From CAYWRO01 sp964460345 (lineage in GTDB: Bacteria; Planctomycetota; Phycisphaerae; Phycisphaerales; UBA1924): a DNA stretch of 7,988 nucleotides. The notes under the pieces are model-generated. The model was not told the origin of the DNA, searched no databases, and saw only the letters and a list, made by a program, of their open reading frames with translations. The position numbers and the translations under genes were made by a program. Numbering within the stretch: the stretch's first letter is position 1; each line of letters starts with the position of its first letter. Location of the stretch: contig CAYWRO010000117.1 in NCBI GenBank assembly GCA_964460345.1, positions 1 to 7,988 on the forward strand, in the 5' to 3' direction. Shown here piece after piece: positions 1-5,326 of this stretch.

Positions 1-470
1 TCCGGTGGATGGGCATGGAGTTCATCCCCGGCTACCGCGAGGCCAACGCGCCGCGGCGGCCCGGTAAGGAGGACAAGCCGGCCTCCGATCGAAAGACCTC
101 CGCCGCCGTGGCGGAAACCGCCCCGAAAAACAGGGTCAAGGAGGACACATGCACCGAGTTGAAGGACATCCGTTCCCGCGACCGGGCGACGACGCCGCAG
201 GGTTCCGGCCACGCCGGCGCTGCCGATGCCGCGGACACCGGCCGGCGGACCGATGGGGGCGCAAGTTCGCGCAGCGGCGGCGCCGTGCTGATGATGCATG
301 TTCGCGAGGAGATCGAGTCTGTTTCGGTGGCGACCACCGATGCGCTCTCCCAGGCCATGCTCAACAACATGGGCGATGCCCCGGCGTGCGACGTCTGCGG
401 CCAGATCACCGTCCGCAACGGCACCTGCTACAAGTGCCTGAACTGCGGCAACTCGATGGGATGTTCCTGA
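1..470 (+). CDS. nrdJ: Vitamin B12-dependent (class II) ribonucleotide reductase, C-terminal end (partial)
   Basis: Only the last 155 or so codons are in the window; the gene enters from the left edge, reading in the frame that starts at base 3, and stops at TGA 468-470. Class II reductases make deoxyribonucleotides from ribonucleotides using adenosylcobalamin. What identifies it is the cysteine-rich tail (about 384-470), with two CxxC pairs separated by the segment GQITVRNGTCYKC and ending in NSMGCS. This is the zinc-ribbon-like tail typical of NrdJ proteins; in RNRs C-terminal cysteines commonly re-reduce the active site, which is family knowledge. Between the visible start (GMEFIPGYREANAPRR) and the tail lies a low-complexity, charged and Gly/Ala-rich linker of about 70 residues. 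The active-site barrel is outside the window, so catalytic residues cannot be checked. The B12-riboswitch-like element 55 bp downstream fits the cofactor theme. Confidence 0.85.
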   Translation, partial: RWMGMEFIPGYREANAPRRPGKEDKPASDRKTSAAVAETAPKNRVKEDTCTELKDIRSRDRATTPQGSGHAGAADAADTGRRTDGGASSRSGGAVLMMHVREEIESVSVATTDALSQAMLNNMGDAPACDVCGQITVRNGTCYKCLNCGNSMGCS

Positions 471-525
471 ATGAAACGCGCGGCGACTCCGGCGAGAGAG
501 GCGCACGCATGAGCGACGTTTGAAA

Positions 526-685
526 GAGGCGGAGATTGCGGGGCAGGCGGCTTACACGATGCGGGTGTAAGGGAATCCCCCCCGGCGCCGGATGAAGGAT
601 CGCCCGGTGACCGGCCGGCCGCAGACTCAGGCCACCCGGCCACGGAGGAGTCTCGACAGAGCCAGGCCGCCTGCCCTTCCGCCTC
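526..685 (+). promoter_or_regulatory. Candidate cobalamin-riboswitch-like structured RNA
   Basis: Two distant segments pair to close this element: 526-533 with 678-685 (8 bp) and 541-551 with 666-676 (11 bp), with a small asymmetric internal loop between. The 3' side contains AGCCAGGCCGCCTGCC (660-675), close to the B12-box consensus AGCCAGGAGACCTGCC. The 5' side contains GGGCAGGC and then TAAGGGAATCC (568-578), which matches the conserved TTAA..GGGAATCC block of cobalamin aptamers. Inside are hairpins 551-557/565-571, 604-608/610-614 and 623-628/648-653. Against the call: I cannot find a clean GGTG...CCCGCAACTGT core after the GGGAA block, and the closing helix extends further into the B12 box than usual. 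It could therefore be a divergent variant or another structured RNA. An intrinsic terminator follows 25 bp later. No sense-strand gene follows that. Confidence 0.45.
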
Positions 686-710
686 AGCTTTGGTTTCCTC
701 CCTCCCTTTG

Positions 711-755
711 CCCCCGAGCGCATCTCCCACCGCGCTCGGGGGCTTCTTCATTTTT
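711..755 (+). terminator. Intrinsic (Rho-independent) terminator
   Basis: A perfect 10-bp GC-rich stem, CCCCCGAGCG (711-720) with CGCTCGGGGG (733-742), encloses a 12-nt loop and is followed by the pyrimidine-rich, T-ending tract CTTCTTCATTTTT (743-755). The T-tract is on the + strand side only; read on the minus strand the hairpin is followed by CAAAGGGAGG, so it should act mainly on rightward transcripts. It can end the nrdJ transcript and/or be the expression platform of the structured element at 526-685. It also insulates the oppositely oriented gene whose stop codon is at 763-765. Confidence 0.85.
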
Positions 756-762
756 GGATCCA

Positions 763-1500
763 CTAGGTATTTGCGAACCGGCACCGCCGCACGCCGATGA
801 AGACGAGCGTTTCGAAGACCAACAGCCCGCTCATGAATCCGGCGAGCGCCAACACGACCGGAGCCCGACGGAGCAGTGGCAACAGCCACTTCGGCGCGGT
901 CGCCGCGCCGCTTTCGGCCCACATTCCCAGGAGAGTCCCCAGCAGGACGAGCACGCCGGCAATAAGCCAGCCGACGGAGGCATGCGCGCACACGGACGTT
1001 GCCACCGCCGGTGTGATGCGCCATCCGCGCTGCGCTCCGAAGAAGCGCACGCCGCGATGCTCGATGGCGGTCAACGCGTACAGCACCGCGACCGACCCAT
1101 ACCCGCCGAAGATCGCCGCGAGCGCCGCCGCGCCAAGAACGGCGCCGGTCGTCAGTCTTCCGTCGGCCGCATACATGGCTCGAAGCAGGCCCGCCCAGAC
1201 CGCCAGCGCGACGAGAACGCCCGCCATGCCGATGCTGCCGGCCAGCAGCGGGCGATCCGGCGCGCCGCGGATTCGCATCTGCTCAAACAACACGCCCGGC
1301 CATCGCAGAGCCGCCAGGTAGGTGCGCCGGCGGCCATCCCAACTCCGTTCGACCTGCCAGGGCGAGCCCGGCCGCGAGCCGGGCAGGGATGACTCAATTG
1401 ATCGGCCGCACTCCGGGCACCGCCCCGCCATCGGCAGCCCGCCGATGCCGTATCCGCATTGTTCGCAGAGAAGATTCTCGTCCTTGTGGGTCGGCGGCAT
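763..1500 (-). CDS. Zinc-ribbon membrane protein of unknown function
   Basis: A 245-residue protein of unknown function. Residues 12-31 form a short zinc ribbon (C12-x2-C15 and C28-P-E-C31-G), which probably binds one zinc ion. A polar linker follows, then about four hydrophobic segments near residues 85-107, 117-145, 165-193 and 212-237, ending in an Arg-rich tail. The arrangement of an N-terminal cytoplasmic ribbon plus a four-helix membrane domain recalls the uncharacterised zinc-ribbon/Yip1-like proteins that are common in planctomycetes; that comparison is from memory and is only a resemblance. Start ATG (complement of 1498-1500) is chosen because the ribbon begins a few residues later; no good Shine-Dalgarno sequence precedes it. 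It is the only minus-strand gene here, with its 3' end facing the terminator of the left-hand unit and its 5' end divergent from the acetyltransferase gene. Confidence 0.75.
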   Translation of the reverse strand: MPPTHKDENLLCEQCGYGIGGLPMAGRCPECGRSIESSLPGSRPGSPWQVERSWDGRRRTYLAALRWPGVLFEQMRIRGAPDRPLLAGSIGMAGVLVALAVWAGLLRAMYAADGRLTTGAVLGAAALAAIFGGYGSVAVLYALTAIEHRGVRFFGAQRGWRITPAVATSVCAHASVGWLIAGVLVLLGTLLGMWAESGAATAPKWLLPLLRRAPVVLALAGFMSGLLVFETLVFIGVRRCRFANT

Positions 1501-1606
1501 GGCGGTGCAGCAGCGGCCGGAAGATCCCCGCCTGGCGGCTGACAGCGGCGGGAGCGAGGTCTAACCTTGGTGCCGCCGGCTGGTGCGCCGGCGTGGACGT
1601 CCACGC

Positions 1607-2098
1607 GTGATTCAGATTCGTCGCATTACACCCGAGGCGGACCCGGAACTCTACGCTCAGGAGTGCGCGCTGCGCGAGCAGGTGCTGCTGCGCCAGGTCG
1701 GCCTCACGATGGAGACGTTCCGCCAGCACTTCCCTTACGAAGACCGCTTCGAGCACTTCGTCGCCGTCTTTGACCATCCCAACGGTGCGACCGTCATCGG
1801 CTGCGGAACACTGCTGCTGGAAGAGGAGGGCAGGGCCAAGCTCATGCAGATGGCCGTCCACCCCCAACGCCAGGGGGAGGGGATCGGACGCAAGATCGTC
1901 GCGGCGATCGAACGCCGCGCCCTCGGAGAACTCGGCGTGCGGGAGCTCTACTGCCACGCCCGCGAGCCCGTATGCGGCTTCTACGCCCAGCTCGGGTGGG
2001 CCATTGATTCGGAGACATTCGAAGAGGTGGGTATTCCGCACCGCCGAATGGTGGTCCGGGCTCCGGATCCGGCGGAAGAGGACCTTCTTGTCTGCTGA
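1607..2098 (+). CDS. GNAT-family N-acetyltransferase
   Basis: A 163-residue protein with the GNAT fold, transferring an acyl group from acetyl-CoA to an unidentified amine or small substrate. Near residues 79-100 is the acetyl-CoA-binding motif A: the strand KLMQMAVHP followed by Q87-R-Q-G90-E-G92-I-G, matching Q/R-x-x-G-x-G/A. The later motif YCHAREPVCGFYAQLGW (near 115-131) is the usual GNAT strand 5/helix 4 region. The N-terminal ALREQVLLRQVGL segment resembles ElaA-like acetyltransferases. I chose GTG at 1607 (giving MIQIRRIT...) because it starts right at the first strand; an in-frame GTG at 1583 would add eight Arg-rich residues. Neither has a strong ribosome-binding site. The gene is 46 bp ahead of the Fur-family gene and may be co-transcribed with it. 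The substrate cannot be predicted. Confidence 0.85.
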   Translation: MIQIRRITPEADPELYAQECALREQVLLRQVGLTMETFRQHFPYEDRFEHFVAVFDHPNGATVIGCGTLLLEEEGRAKLMQMAVHPQRQGEGIGRKIVAAIERRALGELGVRELYCHAREPVCGFYAQLGWAIDSETFEEVGIPHRRMVVRAPDPAEEDLLVC

Positions 2099-2109
2099 CC
2101 GCCTGCCGC

Positions 2110-2138
2110 TGGCATCGCCGCGGCGTATCTGCAATACT
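2110..2138 (+). promoter_or_regulatory. Possible leaderless promoter of the Fur-family gene
   Basis: A weak -35-like TGGCAT (2110-2115) stands 17 bp from a -10-like AATACT (2133-2138), which ends 6 bp before the ATG at 2145. The gene has no Shine-Dalgarno sequence, so a transcript starting at or next to the ATG is plausible. The segment also contains a short inverted repeat, GTAT-ctgca-ATAC (2125-2137), overlapping the -10, which might be an operator. All of this is weak pattern evidence. Confidence 0.25.
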
Positions 2139-2144
2139 TCCCAC

Positions 2145-2624
2145 ATGGGCAGCGAGGCGACAACCAAGCCCCGTCATTTGGATTCCGAGGCCATCCGCGA
2201 GCTTTTCGCACGCCACCGCCTGCGGCGGACTCGTCAGCGGGAGGCTGTCTACGCCGCGCTGGCCGCCACGTGCGCCCATCCGACGGCGGAAGACATTCAC
2301 CATCTGGTGAAGGAGAGCGGCCAACCGATCAGCCTTGCGACGGTCTACAACACGCTCGATGCGCTGACCGATGCCGGGCTTTGCCGCCGGATCGCTCCCA
2401 CCGGAACCGGGGGGCAGAACGGCGCCGGCTCATTCCGGTACGACGCCGATACCTCCGAGCATGTCCACATCATCACGGCCGACGGCCGCGTGGTGGACGT
2501 CCCCCCTGATCTGGCGGGTCTGCTCGTCGACGGGCTCCCACGGGGCGTTCTGGCGCGAATAGAGGCTCGCCTCGGAACGCGGATCGGGCGTGTCAAGGTC
2601 GAACTGGAAGAGGTGCGGAACTGA
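2145..2624 (+). CDS. PerR-like Fur-family transcriptional regulator lacking the structural zinc cysteines
   Basis: A 159-residue metal-dependent repressor of the Fur family. The winged helix is clear: RRTRQREAVYAAL (27-39), HPTAEDIHHLV (45-55) and the recognition helix ISLATVYNTLDALTDAGL (62-79). The dimer/metal domain includes FRYDADTSEHVHI. By comparison with B. subtilis PerR, the regulatory-site ligands appear kept: H45 (PerR H37), D100 (D85), H106 (H91), H108 (H93) and D118 (D104). The Asp at the last position favours a PerR-type sensor of peroxide or metal. The structural Zn site is gone: the first CxxC is replaced by T-A-D with one residue deleted, and the C-terminal CxxC is absent. The only cysteines are C43 and C80. 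Start ATG 2145 is chosen because it gives the family length; upstream extension overlaps the acetyltransferase. The stop is three bases before the 21-bp repeat array. Confidence 0.85.
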   Translation: MGSEATTKPRHLDSEAIRELFARHRLRRTRQREAVYAALAATCAHPTAEDIHHLVKESGQPISLATVYNTLDALTDAGLCRRIAPTGTGGQNGAGSFRYDADTSEHVHIITADGRVVDVPPDLAGLLVDGLPRGVLARIEARLGTRIGRVKVELEEVRN

Positions 2625-2626
2625 CC

Positions 2627-2899
2627 TGACACGCGTTCGAGATCATCGCTCGTGCGTTCGATCTCGCGTCGCACGCATTCGAGCTCACATCACACGCGTT
2701 GGACGTCATCTCGAACGCATTCGACGTCGCCTCGAACGCGTTCAACGTCATCTCGAACGCATTCGACATCGTCTCGGACGCGTTCGACATCATCTCGCAC
2801 GCATTCAACGTCACCTCGCACGCGTTCGACATCATCTCGAACGCATTCGACGTCACCTCAAACGCGTTCAACGTCGTCTCGAACGCGTTCGACGCCGCG
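2627..2899. repeat. Tandem array of 13 exact 21-bp units with palindromic cores
   Basis: Thirteen units start every 21 bp from 2627 without a single insertion or deletion. The consensus core is TCGnACGCRTTCRAC followed by RTCRYC. The invariant or near-invariant columns hold an inverted repeat TCGAA-CGCR-TTCGA; where R is G and the flanks are intact (as in the last unit) the 14 bp are a perfect palindrome. Units 1-4 and the last unit's 3' end are more divergent, suggesting array edges. Variable columns are 4, 9, 13, 16, 19 and 20, and apart from column 4 differ mostly by transitions. Since 21 is a multiple of 3, the array is open in all three + frames and in one minus frame, with heptad peptides such as SNAFDVI, HLERIRR, RTHSTSS and, on the minus strand, SNAFEMT. 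No frame has a convincing start and ribosome-binding site. I do not recognise this repeat family. Confidence 0.9.
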
Positions 2900-2928
2900 C
2901 AATTCGCGTCATATTGGACGTTGCAACC

Positions 2929-3084
2929 GCCCTGAGAGGGCGTCAGGGGCGGTGTGGGGCCGCGGCACCACCGATAGCGGGGAGGACGTGGCCAGTGGTG
3001 CGTCTTCAGGCGGCTTCCTTAAGACGGCGCGATGGAGCGCCGATGTGTGTTCTCGGGCCGTGTTGGGTGGGGTGCAGCGGCCCG
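2929..3084 (+). promoter_or_regulatory. Hairpin-rich leader upstream of the PilZ gene
   Basis: Between the repeat array and the PilZ gene lies a non-coding stretch with five consecutive potential hairpins: CGCCCT/AGGGCG (2929-2934 with 2938-2943), GCACCAC/GTGGTGC (2965-2971 with 2995-3001), CGTCTT/AAGACG (3001-3006 with 3021-3026), GGCGC/GCGCC (3026-3030 with 3037-3041) and CGGGCC/GGCCCG (3054-3059 with 3079-3084). The last stem ends at the G that begins the GGGAGG ribosome-binding site (3084-3089), so folding could affect translation. None is followed by a T-tract, so they do not look like terminators. High GC makes chance stems likely, and I recognise no known riboswitch class here. Confidence 0.3.
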
Positions 3085-3094
3085 GGAGGCACAG

Positions 3095-3484
3095 ATGCAG
3101 AACGCCATCAATCGTCGTCAGTTCCCGCGCTTCACGGTGCAGCCGATGTACACGCCGATCGCCGTGCGCACGCTGGATTCCGAGGCCTTCGACATTGAAG
3201 GCAACGCGTACGACATCAGCGAAGGCGGCGTACGGTTCGACCTGGACCGGCCATTGCCGCCCGGCACGCCCATCGCCATGCAGATCACGCTGCCGACGAT
3301 GCACAACGAGCAGATCGGGCCCGGCCGCAGCATCTTCGTCTTCGCCAACGTGGTCTGGGTGGAAGATGAGGAGGAACCCGGTCCGGTGAGGACCGCCGCG
3401 GTCTTCACGCACTTTGCGCGGGCAGGGGACCGGGAACGCCTGCTCAAGCACTTCTCGTCCGGGCACTACCGGATGGCAGCCTGA
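3095..3484 (+). CDS. PilZ-domain protein (probable cyclic-di-GMP receptor)
   Basis: A small single-domain protein of 129 residues. It carries both halves of the cyclic-di-GMP-binding signature of PilZ domains: an RxxxR motif near the start (R8-Q-F-P-R12, preceded by another Arg at 7) and D40-I-S42-E-G-G45, matching [DN]xSxxG. The rest is a beta-barrel-like alternation ending in a charged helix (DRERLLKHF, 112-120). PilZ proteins bind cyclic-di-GMP and act on motility, polysaccharide or other surface traits through partners; the partner is unknown. The start is ATG 3095, because GGGAGG (3084-3089) lies 5 bp upstream. An in-frame upstream extension would add an unconserved segment. The gene is preceded by a hairpin-rich leader and followed 65 bp later by obg. 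Confidence 0.85.
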   Translation: MQNAINRRQFPRFTVQPMYTPIAVRTLDSEAFDIEGNAYDISEGGVRFDLDRPLPPGTPIAMQITLPTMHNEQIGPGRSIFVFANVVWVEDEEEPGPVRTAAVFTHFARAGDRERLLKHFSSGHYRMAA

Positions 3485-3549
3485 GCTGAGTCGGGCAGTC
3501 GCCCGGCGAGTAACGCGGCACGGTTCGCGCGGTTACCTATCCTTCGCGC

Positions 3550-4560
3550 GTGTTCGTAGACGAAGCAGTCATCGAGGTGGCCGCCGGCAAGGGCGGAGAC
3601 GGCATGGTCTCCTTCCGGCGCGCCAAATACATCCCTAAAGGTGGACCGGACGGCGGCAATGGGGGGGACGGCGGCGACGTCATCCTCGTGGCCGACCCGA
3701 ACGTGAACACGCTGCTGGAACTGCGCGGGCATCATCACTGGCGTGCCGCGGCGGGCGAACCGGGCCGATCACGGCAGCAGCACGGGGCGAATGCAGAGGA
3801 CATCCGGATCCGCGTTCCCCCCGGTACGCTCGTCTACGACGACGAGACCAGTGAGCTACTCTGTGACCTCGGCCCTGATGAAGAGTTCATCGTGGCCCGC
3901 GGGGGCAAAGGCGGGTGGGGCAACGAACATTTTAAAAGTGCAACGAACCAGGCGCCGCAGCAGGCGACACCCGGCGAGCCGGGGGAGATGCATCGCATCC
4001 GGTTGGAACTGAAGCTGATTGCCGACGTCGGGCTGATCGGTGTGCCAAACGCCGGCAAAAGCACGCTGCTGGCAGCCACGACGCGCGCCACGCCGAAGAT
4101 CGCCGATTACCCGTTTACCACGCTGTCTCCCCAGCTGGGCATCGCCGAACTGGACCGCGATCGTCGCCTCGTGCTGGCGGATATCCCCGGCCTGATTGAG
4201 GGCGCTGCTCAGGGAGCGGGGCTCGGGCACGAGTTCCTCCGCCACATCGAGCGGACGCGCATCCTGGTGCACGTCCTCGACGTGCTGCCCGAGACCGGCA
4301 GCGCCGCCGAGAACTACCAGCGTGTGCGCGATGAACTACTGGCCTACGCGCCTGCCCTCGCGGAGAAGGATGAGATCATCGCGCTGAACAAGCTCGACCT
4401 GCTTCCGGACGATGAGGCGCGCGCCGAAGCGGTCGCGCGCCTCCGCGTGGACCTGAAGCTCGGCCGCACCGACGAGGTCGTGCCGATCAGCGCGGCCACC
4501 CGCTCCGGCACGCGAGAACTCCTCGAGCACGTCTGGAAGCGGCTCAACAGTTCGAGGTAG
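3550..4560 (+). CDS. obg: GTPase Obg (ribosome assembly / stress GTPase)
   Basis: A 336-residue Obg/CgtA GTPase, which binds the 50S ribosomal subunit during assembly and links GTP levels to growth. The glycine-rich Obg fold spans residues 1-157 (AGKGGDGMVSFRRAKYIPKGG, then GGNGGDGGDV, then RGGKGGWGNEHF). The G domain follows: G1 GVPNAGKS (164-171), G2 in YPFTT (187-191), G3 DIPG (211-214) with GLIEGAAQGAGLGHEFLRH after it, G4 NKLD (280-283), and G5 SAA (314-316). There is no C-terminal OCT extension, as in many Obg proteins. The start is GTG 3550: the Obg fold begins at once (MFVDEAVIEVAAGKGGDG). No Shine-Dalgarno sequence is visible. In many bacteria obg follows rplU-rpmA; here it follows the PilZ gene instead. 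A small hairpin, CGGGC-agtc-GCCCG (3492-3505), lies in the gap. Confidence 0.97.
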   Translation: MFVDEAVIEVAAGKGGDGMVSFRRAKYIPKGGPDGGNGGDGGDVILVADPNVNTLLELRGHHHWRAAAGEPGRSRQQHGANAEDIRIRVPPGTLVYDDETSELLCDLGPDEEFIVARGGKGGWGNEHFKSATNQAPQQATPGEPGEMHRIRLELKLIADVGLIGVPNAGKSTLLAATTRATPKIADYPFTTLSPQLGIAELDRDRRLVLADIPGLIEGAAQGAGLGHEFLRHIERTRILVHVLDVLPETGSAAENYQRVRDELLAYAPALAEKDEIIALNKLDLLPDDEARAEAVARLRVDLKLGRTDEVVPISAATRSGTRELLEHVWKRLNSSR

Positions 4561-4579
4561 TCCATCCGATACTTTGCAC

Positions 4580-4607
4580 TTGCGACAGCGATCGTCTGTG
4601 GTACCTT
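4580..4607 (+). promoter_or_regulatory. Possible sigma-70-type promoter for the secreted-protein pair
   Basis: TTGCGA (4580-4585) and TACCTT (4602-4607) are separated by 16 bp, a reasonable but imperfect match to TTGACA/TATAAT. They lie in the 129-bp gap between obg and the next gene, about 80 bp before its ATG. There is no terminator between obg and this site, so read-through is also possible. The evidence is only sequence resemblance. Confidence 0.25.
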
Positions 4608-4689
4608 GTCAGCATCGTGGATAACCCCGGCGGCAGGACGTGGCCGCACCGTCGGTGGAGGAGCACCGGCCGCTGGAGTGGAGATCGAG

Positions 4690-5292
4690 ATGAATCAGAC
4701 TGCAGTTCGTATGAAGCCCGCCGCGGTCGCGGCGTGCGGGACAATGGTGGTCGGCCTGCTGGCCGGAGCCGCGCACGGCGACATTGTGCTGACCTTTGAA
4801 TCCCTGGCACATGTCGACAACTTAGCGGTCTCCCATGGCAGCACGTACGAGGAGGGCGGCTATCGGTTGACGACGGGCGTCGGCGAGTTCAGTTCTTACG
4901 GGACGACTTCCTTCTCCTACGCCGGATCGACGGCGCTCATTGCCGGTGGGTCACCCGAGGTCGTTACGCTCGCGCCGATCGCCGGCGGCCTGTTCGACCT
5001 TGTCTCAATCGAGATTGCGAAGCGCGATACGGCCGGATCAATCTTTCCGGTCAACGTCACGTTCACGGGAACCAAGGCGGACAACTCAACCGTGATGGCC
5101 ACCTTTAACGGCACAGTTTCGGGTGTGCTGCTTCAGGAGTTCACCTTCCCCGCATCGTTCACGGACCTCACGCAGGTCACCTGGTCGGCCAGCCAGCCCC
5201 ATCAGTTTGACAACGTGACGCTCGTCCCCGCGCCCGGGGCCGCCGCGTTGGTGCTGCTGGCAGGCTGCGCGGCCTCGCGCCGGCGTCGGTGA
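4690..5292 (+). CDS. Secreted protein with PEP-CTERM-like C-terminal sorting tail
   Basis: A 200-residue exported protein. An N-terminal signal peptide (KPAAVAACGTMVVGLLAGAAHG, about residues 9-30) is likely cleaved after the AHG. The mature part is a beta-rich, Ser/Thr/Gly-rich domain starting DIVLTFESLAHVDN. The C-terminus has the three-part architecture of PEP-CTERM-type tails: a VPAPG motif (179-183), a hydrophobic stretch AAALVLLAGCAA (184-195), and SRRRR at the very end. In known systems such tails are recognised by an exosortase and the protein is moved to the cell surface or matrix; that no exosortase is in the window is expected. The start is ATG 4690 because GGAG (4680-4683) lies 6 bp upstream and the signal peptide follows directly. 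The function of the mature domain is not recognised. The next gene, also secreted, begins 34 bp downstream. Confidence 0.85.
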   Translation: MNQTAVRMKPAAVAACGTMVVGLLAGAAHGDIVLTFESLAHVDNLAVSHGSTYEEGGYRLTTGVGEFSSYGTTSFSYAGSTALIAGGSPEVVTLAPIAGGLFDLVSIEIAKRDTAGSIFPVNVTFTGTKADNSTVMATFNGTVSGVLLQEFTFPASFTDLTQVTWSASQPHQFDNVTLVPAPGAAALVLLAGCAASRRRR

Positions 5293-5326
5293 ATGGGTCG
5301 ACGGTTGGGTTGAAAGGAGTCCTCAG

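Noticed and set aside
138..523. An open frame from ATG 149 with an ideal AAGGAGG ribosome-binding site (138-144).
   Set aside because: It lies inside the nrdJ linker in another frame; its product is an Arg-rich, low-complexity shadow, and the AAGGAGG is explained by Lys-Glu codons of NrdJ.
592..1392. A 266-codon + strand frame downstream of the riboswitch-like element, which could have been its target.
   Set aside because: It is antisense to the zinc-ribbon membrane gene, starts inside the structured element, and its product is a Arg/Pro/Gln-rich shadow.
1394..2167. A 257-codon minus-strand frame opposite the acetyltransferase gene.
   Set aside because: The acetyltransferase motifs on the + strand are clear, while this product has no recognisable domain.
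2627..2899. CRISPR array.
   Set aside because: Units are contiguous 21-mers with no unique spacers, and no cas genes are nearby.
3492..3505. Hairpin CGGGC-agtc-GCCCG after the PilZ gene as a terminator.
   Set aside because: The stem is only 5 bp and is not followed by a T-tract.
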